Assembly: GCA_013127575.1 (NCBI GenBank)
Contig: CP053418.1
Span: 1,674,001 to 1,738,000 of the forward strand
Reading direction: 5' to 3'
Origin: Ramlibacter terrae
GTDB lineage: Bacteria; Pseudomonadota; Gammaproteobacteria; Burkholderiales; Burkholderiaceae_C
DNA length: 64,000 nt
The notes under the pieces were generated by a model. That model searched no databases. It was given only the letters and a program-made list of their open reading frames with translations, and was not told the DNA's origin. Numbering within the stretch: the stretch's first letter is position 1; each line of letters starts with the position of its first letter. Shown piece after piece: positions 10,425 through 22,456 of the stretch. Position numbers and translations under genes: made by a program.

Positions 10425-11110
10425 TCACTCGCGGCACTCGGTCTGCGCGATGGCGCGCAGGCGGCCGCGGCCGTCGTGCGCCACCGCCACCAGCCGCAGG
10501 CGGTCGGCCCTGGCGCCTTCGTGGATCTGCATGGAGCGCATCTCGGCCAGCCGGTCGCTGCGGCGCGCCATGGGATTGCCCCAATCGGGCTGGAACACGT
10601 TGCGCACGAGGTTCCGTTCGACCGGGCTGCCTTCGGTGCCCGCCGGCAGCTTTTCGACCAGCAGGAGCCGGGTGCGCCGGGGCTCGCGGCCCGGGCCCTT
10701 CAGTTCCACCGATGCGCCGACGTAGTCGTTGAAGGCGGCGCCCTGCGCCAGCCGCAGCGTGGGCGACCGGCCCCGGCGCAGCGCCGTGAAGGCGGCTGTG
10801 CGCGCCGTGGCCGGCTGGCCCAGAAGGCCAGGCGCTGCAGCGCGTCGTCGGTGGCCACGGCCGCCAGCGGCGCGTCGTCGCCGCGCAGCCCCGGCAGCAC
10901 CCAGTCGATCGCCAGCGCGTTGGCCGCCGCTTGCGGCGTGGTGCGCCCGGCCCAGCAATCGGCGCAATCGGCGCTGATGAACCGCTCCAGCAGCACCGCC
11001 GGTTGCGCCACGCCGTCGCTGGTGCACAGCGCCTGCGCCAGCGCCGGCAGCGCCGCGGCCGCGAGCGCCGCCGGGGCGCGCCATGGTTTGTTCAATGTCC
11101 GTCCTGCCAT
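10425..11110 (-). CDS. Predicted exported protein with a CxxC motif, unknown function
   Basis: Repaired length is 228 aa. A Sec-type signal peptide (RAPAALAAAALPALAQA) is followed by a segment with FISADCADCWAGR, a vicinal CxxC reminiscent of thioredoxin-like or DUF1223-like proteins, then a charged C-terminal half (TRLLLVEKLPAGTEGSP). One break near 10812 is best repaired as CCTGG. It is divergent from the helicase gene with 30 bp between the starts. A redox role is possible because of the CxxC, but I do not recognise the family with certainty. Confidence 0.6.
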
Positions 11111-11140
11111 CCGTGGTCCGCCGAGTTCCTACAATGCTCC

Positions 11141-13533
<2,393 letters not shown>

Positions 13534-13536
13534 GGC

Positions 13537-13992
13537 CTATTCGATGAACCAGTCCGAGGGCGGGAGCGCCTTCAGGAAGTTGTAGGCCGGTGTGACGCAG
13601 TTGTTCGCGACCGCCCATTCGGCCTGTTCGCGCATGCACATGCGCTTGGCCGAGGTGGGCGTGATCGCCCGTGCGGAGCCCGTCAGCGGCGTGCTCGGCA
13701 TGGCCGAACCCTTCGCGTTGTTCTCCTGCAGCACCCGGTAGAACTCCAGCCAGCGGGTCGGCTGCGGGCAGACGCGGTTGTCCTTGCGGATCTCCGCCAT
13801 CAGCTCGTATTCGCCCGCCTCGATGGGCGCCAGCGACAGGCCGAGGGGCTCCGGCGCCGGCTTGGCGGTGGGCTTCTCCGCGGCCAGCGGCGCGGGCTCG
13901 GTGGCGGCGTACTGGTCGTCGGTGGCCAGGCTCAGGTTGGGCAGCGGCTCGGTGTCGGCGAAAGCCGCGGGCTTCTTGGCAAAAGGATTCAT
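13537..13992 (-). CDS. Hypothetical protein, 151 aa
   Basis: An intact frame with a good ribosome-binding site (GGAGGGG, 7 nt before the ATG at 13992). The N-terminal half is Pro/Ala-rich and probably disordered (MNPFAKKPAAFADTEPLP). The C-terminal half is conserved-looking (EIRKDNRVCPQPTRWLEFYRVL, then AEWAVANNCVTPAYNFLKAL). There is no signal peptide or membrane segment. It converges with uvrD (3-bp gap). No family is recognised. Confidence 0.65.
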   Translation of the reverse strand: MNPFAKKPAAFADTEPLPNLSLATDDQYAATEPAPLAAEKPTAKPAPEPLGLSLAPIEAGEYELMAEIRKDNRVCPQPTRWLEFYRVLQENNAKGSAMPSTPLTGSARAITPTSAKRMCMREQAEWAVANNCVTPAYNFLKALPPSDWFIE

Positions 13993-14135
13993 GGGCGACC
14001 CCTCCATGCAGGTCTGCAACATGGCAGTGTAACAATATCTTACAGGCTTGGGCTAAGCCATTTCCCAAAGGTCATCCGTTGACGGAAGGCGGTGGCGGGC
14101 AGACACTGCGCGCGCGTTCCCTCCGGGAGAGACCG

Positions 14136-14605
14136 ATGAAAGCACGCCTGCTCCCCTTCGTCCTGCTGGCCGTCGCCTCGATGGCGCAGGCCGCGGACAC
14201 TCCGGGCTCGAGCCCCAATGTTGCCACGCCCACGGTCGCGGAGCGGCTCGACAGCGCGCGCAAGGCGATCGCCGGCAAGGACTGGGGCGCGGCCTTCCGC
14301 GAGCTGAACATCGCCGTGCGCGAGGCGCCGCGCAACGCGGACGTGCACAACTTGCTCGGGTACAGCTACCGCACGCGGGCCCGGCCCGACCTCCCCAAGG
14401 CGTTCGAGCACTACCAGACGGCGCTGCGGCTCGATCCGCAGCACAAGGGCGCGCACGAGTACATCGGCGAAGCCTACACGGCCGACAAGCGCCTGCCGCA
14501 GGCGGAGCAGCACCGGCGGAGCTCGAACGCATCTGCGGCAACCGCACCTGCGAGGAGTACCAGGATCTCGCGAAGTCGATCGCCGACTACAAGGCGAAGA
14601 ATTAG
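14136..14605 (+). CDS. Exported TPR-repeat protein
   Basis: Repaired length is 156 aa. A signal peptide (LLPFVLLAVASMAQA) is followed by about two tetratricopeptide repeats (AAFRELNIAVREAPRNADVHNLLGYSYR and FEHYQTALRLDPQHKGAHEYIGEAY) and a C-terminal CGNRTCEEY with two cysteines, a layout common in small periplasmic TPR proteins of Burkholderiales. One break near 14514 (lost T in CACCTGGCG). Its stop codon overlaps the stop of the convergent FecR-domain gene by 3 nt. Confidence 0.75.
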
Positions 14606-15345
14606 CGCGTCAGCGGGTGATTGCGGCCGGGGTCCATGTAGCCCGAGCCGTCCTTCACGCCGCGGCGCCCTTCGATCTGCCACGCCGTGCGCTGGTTGAT
14701 CAGGGCGGCGACGAACTCCACTTCCTCGTCGGTGTGGTTGATCGCCAGCGCCGGCGTGAGCATGCGGCCGCCGCGCGGCTGCGCCTCGCCCCAGTACGAC
14801 TGGTGGTACGAGGCCTGCGACACCGCCCGCTCGCCGCCCGCGGCGAGTTCGACGGTGCCGTAGCAGTTGCAGAAGTAGCTGCGGTAGTTCTCCTGCGCGA
14901 ACACTTCGGTGTACACGCCGGTGCCGCGGATGCCCGCCGTGAGCGTCGGCGTGACGATCTGCCGGTTGCTGCCGCGGCCCCACACGCTGACCACCGCGCC
15001 CGTGAGCAGCCGCAGCACGCTCACGGTGTTGAGCGTGGCGCCGCGCTCCACCGTGATGCGCGAGTTCTGCCGCACGTGGAAGGCCGAATTGCCGACCGCG
15101 AACACCAGCGTGGAACCCGGCCCCGTGTCGATGCGGTCGCCCGATTGCACGAAGTTGTCCGGCCGCATGCGCTGGCCGTTCAGCAGCACGTCGCCTTCGA
15201 GCTGCACCACGTTGCTGCGTTGCTGCGCATGGGCGGCCGTGAAGCCGCCCGCGGCGGTCCATGCGGCGGCGGCCTGGATGAAGTGGCGGCGGCGGAACCA
15301 GAGGAGTTCGGCTTCGGTGCGGTCTAGGAGTGCGTGCTGGCTCAT
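14602..15345 (-). CDS. FecR-domain protein with twin-arginine-like signal
   Basis: An intact 247-aa protein. The N-terminus carries FRRRHFIQAAAAW, a Tat-like motif, before a hydrophobic stretch ending in AHA. The body is a FecR domain (VVQLEGDVLLNGQRM, VQSGDRIDTGPGSTLVFAVGNSAFHV, LTAGIRGTGVYTEV). Such free-standing exported FecR domains bind or scaffold in the periplasm and do not signal. Its ATG overlaps the stop of the upstream membrane protein gene (ATGA), so translation is probably coupled. Confidence 0.8.
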   Translation of the reverse strand: MSQHALLDRTEAELLWFRRRHFIQAAAAWTAAGGFTAAHAQQRSNVVQLEGDVLLNGQRMRPDNFVQSGDRIDTGPGSTLVFAVGNSAFHVRQNSRITVERGATLNTVSVLRLLTGAVVSVWGRGSNRQIVTPTLTAGIRGTGVYTEVFAQENYRSYFCNCYGTVELAAGGERAVSQASYHQSYWGEAQPRGGRMLTPALAINHTDEEVEFVAALINQRTAWQIEGRRGVKDGSGYMDPGRNHPLTR

Positions 15346-16136
15346 GGGGCGCTATCTCCGGGCAGGGCCGGTTCGGGTTCGTCGGGCGAAGCGTGGAAGC
15401 TGTCGCGGAAGGTGAAATACATCGAGGTCGCCATCATCGTGATGATCAGCAGCGTCGCGGGCAGCATCAGCGTGCCCGAGACCCCGCCGCCCACGATGGC
15501 GAACAGGACCGAGAAGCCGAGGCCCACCAGCACCAGCGCGAACAGCCAGCCCGCGCCGAACACCACGAAGGCGCCGAAGTTGCGCCAGAAGGCGACCGCG
15601 CTGAAGAACAGGCTCTTGACGGGCGTGATGCCGTGCCAGTGCACGAGCGCCGGCGCATGCGAGAACAGCACCACGAAAGGCAGTTGCAGCGCACCGGCGA
15701 AGAGGAAGCCCGGCTTGACCGCGATCTGCGGTGCGCCCGACGGCGTGCCTTCCACCGCCTCGACCGAGATGCCCTCGGGGAACAGCAGCGAGGCAAGCAG
15801 GCTGATGCCCACCAGCACCAGCGCGTAGATCACGCCCAGCACCAGCATGGCGCGCGCCCGCTGCTTGCCGGCCCGGAAGGCGCTGACCAGCACCGACGGC
15901 ATCGGGAAGCGCCCCTGCGCCGCGTATTCCGTTGCGACCATCATTCCCAGCGTGGCCGCCGGCATCAGCACCATGACGACCACCGGCCCCAGCACCGGCA
16001 CCGCGCCCAGCACGAGCACCGCCGCCATGTACATGAAGAACAGGCCGGCCAGCGCGAGCGGCTGCTTGAAGAAGGTCTGGATGCCGAGCTTGACCCATTG
16101 GAGGCCCGTGCGGGCTGGAACGATGTTGAGTTTCAC
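15342..16136 (-). CDS. BPSS1780-family integral membrane protein
   Basis: An intact 264-aa protein starting at GTG 16136 (KLNIVPARTGLQWVK is the family's N-terminal signature). There are about six transmembrane segments, including GLFFMYMAAVLVLGAVPVLG and AFVVFGAGWLFALVLVGLG. The first loop has FFKQPLALAGLF, conserved in this Burkholderiales family of unknown function. The stop overlaps the FecR gene start, forming a two-gene operon. Confidence 0.8.
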   Translation of the reverse strand: MKLNIVPARTGLQWVKLGIQTFFKQPLALAGLFFMYMAAVLVLGAVPVLGPVVVMVLMPAATLGMMVATEYAAQGRFPMPSVLVSAFRAGKQRARAMLVLGVIYALVLVGISLLASLLFPEGISVEAVEGTPSGAPQIAVKPGFLFAGALQLPFVVLFSHAPALVHWHGITPVKSLFFSAVAFWRNFGAFVVFGAGWLFALVLVGLGFSVLFAIVGGGVSGTLMLPATLLIITMMATSMYFTFRDSFHASPDEPEPALPGDSAP

Positions 16137-16251
16137 GAACGGGTACGCAGGAGGTGGGATGTTCGGATGCGGCCGGCACCGGTGCGCCGGAACAAACCCG
16201 GCACCGCGTGACGAATTTAACGCAAGCGGCGGCGCACCGCCGGACGGGGTC

Positions 16252-17218
16252 TCAGTGGACGGCGTGCAGCGGCCGGGCGACCCGCTCGCGCAGCACGCGT
16301 TCGAAGTGGGTGGGGTCGTGCGGCTTGAGCAGCGAAGCTTCGCGGGGCAGGTGGAAGTCCCACAGCCGCGAGATCCAGAAGCGCAGCGCGCCGGCGCGGG
16401 CCATGGCGGGCAGCAGCTGGCGCTCGGCGGCCGCCAGCGGCCGCACGGAAGCGTAGGCCTGCAGGAAGGCGCCCGCGCGTTCGGCATCGTGCGTGCCGGT
16501 GGGCAGGTCGACGGCCCAGTCGTTCAGGCAGACGGCGATGTCGAACAGCCGGTGTCGACCCCGGCGAAGTAGAAATCGAAGAAGCCGGTGAGGCGGCCGT
16601 CTTCGAACATCACGTTGTCGCGGAACAGGTCGGCGTGGACCGGGCCGCGCGGCAGCGCGGCGTAAGCGGAGCCGGCGGCCACGTGGTTCTGGAAGGCCAG
16701 CTCGGCGCGCAGCAGGGCGGGGCCGGGCCGGCGCCAGGAAGGGCAGCACGACCGGCACGGTTTCGTTCCACCGGGGCAGGCCGCGCAGGTTGGGTTGCGT
16801 GCGGTTGTAGTCGCGCCCGGCGATGTGCATGCGCGCGAGCATGGCGCCCACCTCGGCGCAATGCTGCGCCGTCGGCGCCAGTTCGCTGTGGCCGGACAGC
16901 TTGTTGACCAGCGCGGCCGGCTTGCCGCAGACCTGGTGCAGGATGTCGCCGCCGGCGTCGCCCGCCGGGTCGGGCACGGGGATGCCGCGCTGCGCCGGTG
17001 CTTCATCAGGTGCAGGTAGAACGGCAGCTGTTCGGCGGTGAGCCGCTCGAACAGCGTCAGCACGTACTCGCGCTGGCCGACCAGGTCTTCGGCGGTGACG
17101 AAGTAGTTGGTGTTCTCGATGCCGCCCGGATGCCGCGCAGCGAGCGCAGTTCACCGAGGCGCAGCGCGCGCAGGAGCGCACCGGCCTCGGCTTCCGAGAC
17201 TTCGGTGAAGACGGCCAT
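16252..17218 (-). CDS. thrB: Homoserine kinase (APH-family ThrB)
   Basis: Repaired length is 322 aa. It phosphorylates homoserine in threonine synthesis and belongs to the aminoglycoside-phosphotransferase-like ThrB type found in pseudomonads and Burkholderiales, not the GHMP type. Key parts are MAVFTEVS, GGIENTNYFV near residue 30, the catalytic loop PVHADLFRDNVMFEDG, and FFDFYFAG for metal binding. Four breaks lie near 17131 (lost A in CCAGG), 16998 (lost T in CCTGG), 16727 (extra C) and 16553 (lost T in CCTGG). Its ATG overlaps the stop of the upstream small exported protein gene. Confidence 0.9.
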
Positions 17219-17531
17219 CAGAAGGCGAGGACGTTCCAGACCCGCTGGCCGCCGCCGCCGGACAGGCCTTCGCGGCGGTCCGTCGGCCGGCTGCGGGCGC
17301 CGTCGTTGGGCAGGATTTCGTACGGCGGCACCGGCGCCTTGGGCTGCACGGTGACGCTCTGCGTCTCGCCGCCCACGCGCAGTTCCTCGATGCGGTTGCC
17401 GCCATCTTCCAGCACGATCCGCTCGATCTTCTGGTTCTTGCGCGGCTCGCCGGCCGGCTCGCGCACGATCGGTGCCCGGGCCGGACGGCTGCGGCGGCTA
17501 GCAGGGCGAGGGTGGCGAGGGCGGAGCGCAT
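17218..17531 (-). CDS. Small exported hypothetical protein upstream of thrB
   Basis: Repaired length is 104 aa. A signal peptide (MRSALATLALLAAAAV) is followed by a short basic/acidic body with KNQKIERIVLEDGGNRIEE and VQPKAPVPPYEILPNDGARS. This arrangement (small DUF2782-like exported protein just before thrB) is common in Burkholderiales; the DUF assignment is from memory of context and not certain. One break near 17490 is repairable as CCTGG. It is translationally coupled to thrB by an ATGA overlap. Confidence 0.65.
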
Positions 17532-17582
17532 GCCCTGAATTGTAGGTCGTAGGGCGGCGGCTGGCGGTCGACGGCCGAGTTC

Positions 17583-17682
17583 TTGAACGCAGAGGGCGCA
17601 AAGTGCTCGCAGAAGACGCAGAAAAACCTTTCTGGAAGTTCTTCTGCGACTTCTGCGCATCCTCCGCGCCCTCTGCGTTCAA
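17583..17682. repeat. 100-bp inverted-repeat (cruciform/REP-like) element between thrB operon and polA
   Basis: The ends TTGAACGCAGAGGGCGC (17583-17599) and GCGCCCTCTGCGTTCAA (17666-17682) are perfect 17-bp complements. The inner arms CGCAGAAGACGCAGAA and TTCTGCGACTTCTGCG also pair, so roughly 41-bp arms can fold with a loop of about 18 nt. The arms are built from a GCAGA(A/G)G(A/G)CGCAGA-type subrepeat. It lies in the divergent gap between the thrB operon (start 17531) and polA (start 17724). No coding content was found here. Confidence 0.8.
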
Positions 17683-17723
17683 AGTGAATTCATCGGTGTC
17701 GAACGCGCAAAGGCACAATCCCC

Positions 17724-20541
17724 ATGGACGAGACCGACGCAGTTCCCACCCCCGAACCCAAGATCCTGCTGCTGGTCGACGGCTCCAGCTACCTGTACCG
17801 CGCGTTCCACGCGATGCCCGACCTGCGGGCGGTGCCGGGGACCCGGCCAGCCCGGCCACCGGCGCCATTCGCGGCATGATCAACATGATGACGAAGCTGC
17901 GGCGCGACGTGCGCGCCGACTACGCCGTCTGCGTCTTCGACGCGCCGGGCAAGACCTTCCGCGACGACGTCTACCCGGACTACAAGGCGACGCGCTCGCC
18001 CATGCCCGACGACCTGCGCTCGCAGATCCCGCCGATCCACGAGGTGGTGCGGCTGCTGGGCTGGAAGGTGCTGAACGTTCCCGGCGTGGAAGCCGACGAC
18101 GTGATCGGCACGCTGGCCTGCATGGCCACCGAGCAGGGCATCAGCACCATCATCTCCAGCGGCGACAAGGACCTGTCGCAACTGGTGAACGAACACGTGA
18201 CCGTCATCGACACGATGAACGACCGCACCCGCGACCTGAAGGGCGTGGAGGCGGAATTCGGCGTGCCGCCGCGGCTGATGGTCGACTACCAGACGCTGGT
18301 CGGCGATTCGGTCGACAACGTGCCCGGCGTCGACAAGGTCGGCCCCAAGACGGCCGTCAAGCTGCTGCTGCAGTACGGCTCGCTCGACGCGCTGGTGGAA
18401 AAGGCGCACGAGGTGAAGGGCGCCGTCGGCGAGAACCTGCGCAAGGCGCTCGACTGGCTGCCGACGGGCCGCGAGCTGCTGACCATCCGCACCAACTGCG
18501 ACCTGAAGGAGCACATCCCCGGCCTGCCGTCGCTGGACGACATCGTCATCGGCGGGCAGGACGTCGAGCAGCTCAAGGGCTTCTACGAGCGCTACGGCTT
18601 CAAGGGTCTGGTCAAGCAGCTCGAAGAGCACGAGGTGCAGCCCGAGGACGTGGCCGAGCATGCGAAGCGTGCGCGCGTCGCGGGTGCGCCGCCCACGCGC
18701 GGGCTCTTCGAGGAGCCCGACCTCTCCGGCCTGTCGCAGGCCACGACGCTGCACTACGAGACGATCTTCACCGGGACCAGTTCGAGACACGGGTGCAGCG
18801 CATCGAGGCCGCGTCGCTGGTCGCGCTCGACACCGAAACGAATTCGCTCGACGAGATGCGGGCCGAGATCGTCGGCCTGTCGTTCAGCACCGAGCCGGGC
18901 CTGGCCGCGTACATCCCGCTGGCGCACGATTACCGTGGCGCGCCCGACCAGCTGCCGCGCGACGAAGTGCTCCAGCGCCTGCAGGGCTGGCTGGAAGATC
19001 CGGAGAAGAAGAAGCTGGGCCAGCACGTCAAGTACGACCGCCACGTGTTCGCCAACCACGGCATCGAGGTGCGCGGCTACGTGCACGACACCATGCTGGA
19101 AAGCTACGTGCTCGAAGTGCACAAGCCGCACGGGCTGGCCAGCCTGGCCGAGCGCCACCGGGCCGCACCGGCATCGACTACGAGACCATCGCGGGCAAGG
19201 GCGCGCACCAGATCACCTTCAACCGGTGCCGGTGGACAAGGCGGCCGAATACTCCTGCGAAGACTCGGACCAGACGCTCGACGTGCACGGCGCTGTGGCC
19301 CAAGCTGGAGCGCGACAGCCGAATGCGCTTCATCTACGACCGGAGATGCAGTGCAGCGAGGTGCTGTACCGCGTCGAGCGCAACGGCGTGCTGATCGACG
19401 CCCGGGCGCTCGCCCACCAGAGCCACGAGCTGGGCAACCGCATCATGCAGCTGGAGCGCGAGGCGCACGAGCTCGCCGGCCAGCCCTTCAACCGGGCAGC
19501 CCCAAGCAGATCGGCGAAGTGTTCTTCACCAAGATGGGCCTTCCGGTGGTGAAGAAGACCGCCAGCGGAGCGCCGAGCACCGACGAAGAGGTGCTGGAGA
19601 AGCTGGCCGAAGACTATCCGCTGCCGGCCAAGGTGCTGGAGCACCGCAGCCTGTCGAAGCTCAAGGGGACGTACACCGACAAGCTGGCGCAGCTGGCGCA
19701 TCCGCGCACCGGCCGGGTCCACACGCACTATGCGCAGGCCGTGGCGGTGACGGGCCGCCTCTCCAGCAACGAACCGAACCTGCAGAACATCCCGATCCGC
19801 ACGACGGAAGGCCGCCGCATCCGCGAGGCGTTCGTCGCGCCGGAAGGCTGCAGGATCGCGAGCGCCGACTACAGCCAGATCGAGCTGCGCATCATGGCGC
19901 ACATCAGCGAGGACGAAGCCTTGCTGCGCGCCTTCCGCGAGAACGTCGACGTGCACCGGGCCACGGCGTCGGAGGTGTTCGGCGTCGGGCTCGACGAGGT
20001 GTCGAGCGAGCAGCGCCGCTACGCCAAGGTCATCAACTTCGGCCTGATCTACGGCATGAGCGCCTTCGGCCTCGCCCGCAACCTCGGCATCGAGACTTCG
20101 GCGGCCAAGAGCTACATCGACCGCTATTTCATGCGCTACCCGGGCGTCAAGCAGTACATGGACGAGACGCGCCTGTCGGCCAAGAGCCGCGGCTACGTCG
20201 AGACGGTGTTCGGCCGGCGCCTGTACCTGCCCGAGATCAACTCACCCAACGGCCCGCGCCGCGGCGGCGCCGAGCGGCAGGCCATCAACGCGCCGATGCA
20301 GGGCACGGCGGCCGACCTGATCAAGCTGTCGATGGTGAAGGTGCAGCAGGTCCTGGACCGCGAGAACCGCAAGACGAAGATGATCATGCAGGTGCACGAC
20401 GAACTGGTGTTCGAGGTGCCCGAGGACGAGGTCGAGTGGCTGACCACCGAGATCCCGCGCCTGATGGCCGGCGTGGCCGAACTGAAGGTGCCGCTGGTGG
20501 CGGAGCTGGGCGTGGGCCCCAACTGGGACCAGGCGCACTAG
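17724..20541 (+). CDS. polA: DNA polymerase I
   Basis: Repaired length is about 941 aa, with all three domains. The 5'-3' exonuclease has LLLVDGSSYLYRAFHA and GVEADDVIGTLA. The 3'-5' exonuclease has LVALDTETNSLDE, so the DTE metal residues are kept. The polymerase has SADYSQIELRIMAH, INFGLIYGMSAFGLA and MIMQVHDELVFEV, ending NWDQAH as in E. coli. Seven breaks are seen, near 17836, 18771, 19159, 19227, 19290 (two bases), 19343 and 19495; all but the first fit a damaged CCTGG or CCAGG. It functions in Okazaki-fragment processing and repair. Confidence 0.95.
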
Positions 20542-20824
20542 CCGCAGCGCACCTTGGCGACGCGGTTCGCCGCGTCCACCTCGATGTTCACGCGTTCCGC
20601 ATTGAACTCCATCGTGGTCGCCATGCCCGGGCGCAGCACGCGCGCCAGCCTGGCGCCGCTGCGGCGCCGCACCTCTTCGACCACCGCATCGGTGAAGGTG
20701 TAGCCGATCGCGAACTGCGCCGGCTTCGCCGGCACGTGCCGGGGGCGGCCGTGGCCTGCTGCTGCGCGCAGGCGGACGCGAACAAGGCGGCGGAAAGGAG
20801 CGAGAGGAGGGCGGTGCGGCGCAT
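20538..20824 (-). CDS. Peptidase inhibitor I78 family lipoprotein-like protein
   Basis: Repaired length is 95 aa. A signal sequence with a lipobox-like ASACAQQ is followed by FAIGYTFTDAVVEEVRRRSGA and the I78 C-terminal signature MEFNAERVNIEVDAANRV ending in RCG. Proteins of this family are small and periplasmic, and resemble serine peptidase inhibitors by fold. One break in a C run near 20745. It overlaps the polA stop codon convergently by 4 nt. Confidence 0.7.
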
Positions 20825-20960
20825 GGGCTGCGGCATTCTAGGGCGCGTGCTGCCGGGCTGGCCGTAGGAGCGCGCCGACCCTTGCGTGGGCTGCGCACCG
20901 TCAAACCGCAGCGCAGCCGCACCCGGACACTGGCGGGATGCCCCGGGACCATGCCCCCAC

Positions 20961-21465
20961 ATGCTGCAGGTCCGCCTGCAGGTCAACGGAACCCCCGCGA
21001 ACTCACCCTCGACAGCCGCACCACCCTGCTGGACGCGCTGCGCGAGCACTGGCCCTCACCGGCAGCAAGAAAGGCTGCGACCACGGCCAGTGCGGCGCCT
21101 GCACCGTGCTGGTCGAAGGCCGCCGCATCAACGCCTGCCTGACGCTGGCGGCGATGCACGACGGCGACGCCGTCACCACCATCGAAGGCCACGGGCACCG
21201 AGGGCAAGCTGCACCCGTGCAGGCGGCCTTCGTCAGGCACGACGGCTTCCAGTGCGGCTACTGCACGCCGGGCCAGATCTGTTCGGCCGCCGGCGCGCTG
21301 CAGGAGTTGCGCGACGGCATGCCGAGCCACGCCACCGGCGACCGGAGGCGAAGCCGCTGCTGCATGCCGACGAGATCCGCGAGCGCATGAGCGGCAACAT
21401 CTGCCGCTGCAGCGCCTATCCGAACATCGTCGACGCGATCCTCGGAAGTGGGGCAGGCCGGATGA
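20961..21465 (+). CDS. paoA: Aldehyde oxidoreductase, [2Fe-2S] subunit (PaoA/YagT-like)
   Basis: Repaired length is about 168 aa. It has the plant-type ferredoxin site [16 protein letters not shown] and the second cluster site [14 protein letters not shown] with [17 protein letters not shown]. It transfers electrons from the molybdenum cofactor in the large subunit to the FAD subunit. Unlike E. coli PaoA, the chosen start ([10 protein letters not shown]) leaves no Tat signal. The frame is disturbed in six places, one at CCTGG (near 21343). Its stop overlaps the next start (ATGA). Confidence 0.8.
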
Positions 21466-22446
21466 AACCCTTCGCCTACGAACGCGCCGGCAGCATCGAG
21501 CAGGCCGCGCAACTGGTCGCCGCCCGTCCCGACGCGAAGTTCATCGCCGGCGGCACCAACCTGCTGGACCTGATGAAGCTGCAGGTCGAGGCGCCGTCCA
21601 TGCTGGTGGACGTGAACCGCCCGGGGCTCGACCGCATCGAGGAGACGCCGGAAGGCGGCTTGCGCGTCGGCACGCTGGTGCGCAACGCCGACCTCGCCGC
21701 GCATCCGCAGGTGCGCGCGCGCTACCCGGTGCTCTCGCGCGCTGCTCGCCGGCGCTTCGGGCCAGCTGCGCAACAAGGCCACCACCGGCGGCAACCTGCT
21801 GCAGCGCACGCGGTGCTACTACTTCTACGATCCGAGCAAGCCCTGCAACAAGCGCGTGCCGGGCAGCGGGTGTTCGGCCATCGGCGGCTTCAACCGCAAC
21901 CACGCGGTGCTGGGCACGAGCGAGCACTGCATCGCCACGCATCCGTCCGACATGGCCATCGCGATGCGCGTGCTCGACGCACAGGTCGAGACGGTGGCCG
22001 GCGACGGCCGGCGGCGCGTGATCCCGATCGCCGAATTCCACCGGCTGCCGGGCGAGACGCCGCACGTCGACACGAACCTGCGGCACGGCGAATTCATCAC
22101 GGCGGTCACGCTGCCGCCCCCGCCGCCCGGCCGGCAGGTCTACCGCAAGGTGCGCGACCGCGCCTCGTACGCCTTCGCGCTGGTCTCGGTCGCTGCCATC
22201 GTCGACGCCGCGGACGGCGTGTTGCGTTCGGCGCGGCTGGCGTTCGGCGGGCTCGCGCACAAGCCGTGGCGGGTCGAAGGCGCCGAAGACGCCTTGCGCG
22301 ACGCACCGGTCGGCAACGACAGCGCCGGCGCCGCCGCCGACGCCGTGCTGCAGGGCGCGCAGGGCCGGGGCCACAACGATTTCAAGATTCCGCTGGTGCG
22401 GCGCGTGCTGGCCGGCGTGCTGGCCGAAGCGGCCGGACAGCGCTGA
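21462..22446 (+). CDS. paoB: Aldehyde oxidoreductase, FAD-binding subunit (PaoB/YagS-like)
   Basis: Repaired length is about 328 aa. The FAD-binding motif is [17 protein letters not shown], with [13 protein letters not shown] after it. The segment [20 protein letters not shown] carries cysteines that in E. coli PaoB hold an extra [4Fe-4S] cluster, which marks this as the Pao type and not a standard xanthine dehydrogenase. One two-base contraction in a CGCGCG run near 21742. It is coupled to paoA and followed after 10 bp by the large subunit. Confidence 0.85.
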
Positions 22447-22456
22447 GGAGCACGCG

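Noticed and set aside
15330..16211. Plus-strand frame of about 290 residues rich in His, Arg and Gln
   Set aside because: Antisense shadow of the BPSS1780 membrane protein, whose transmembrane pattern and coupled start are convincing.
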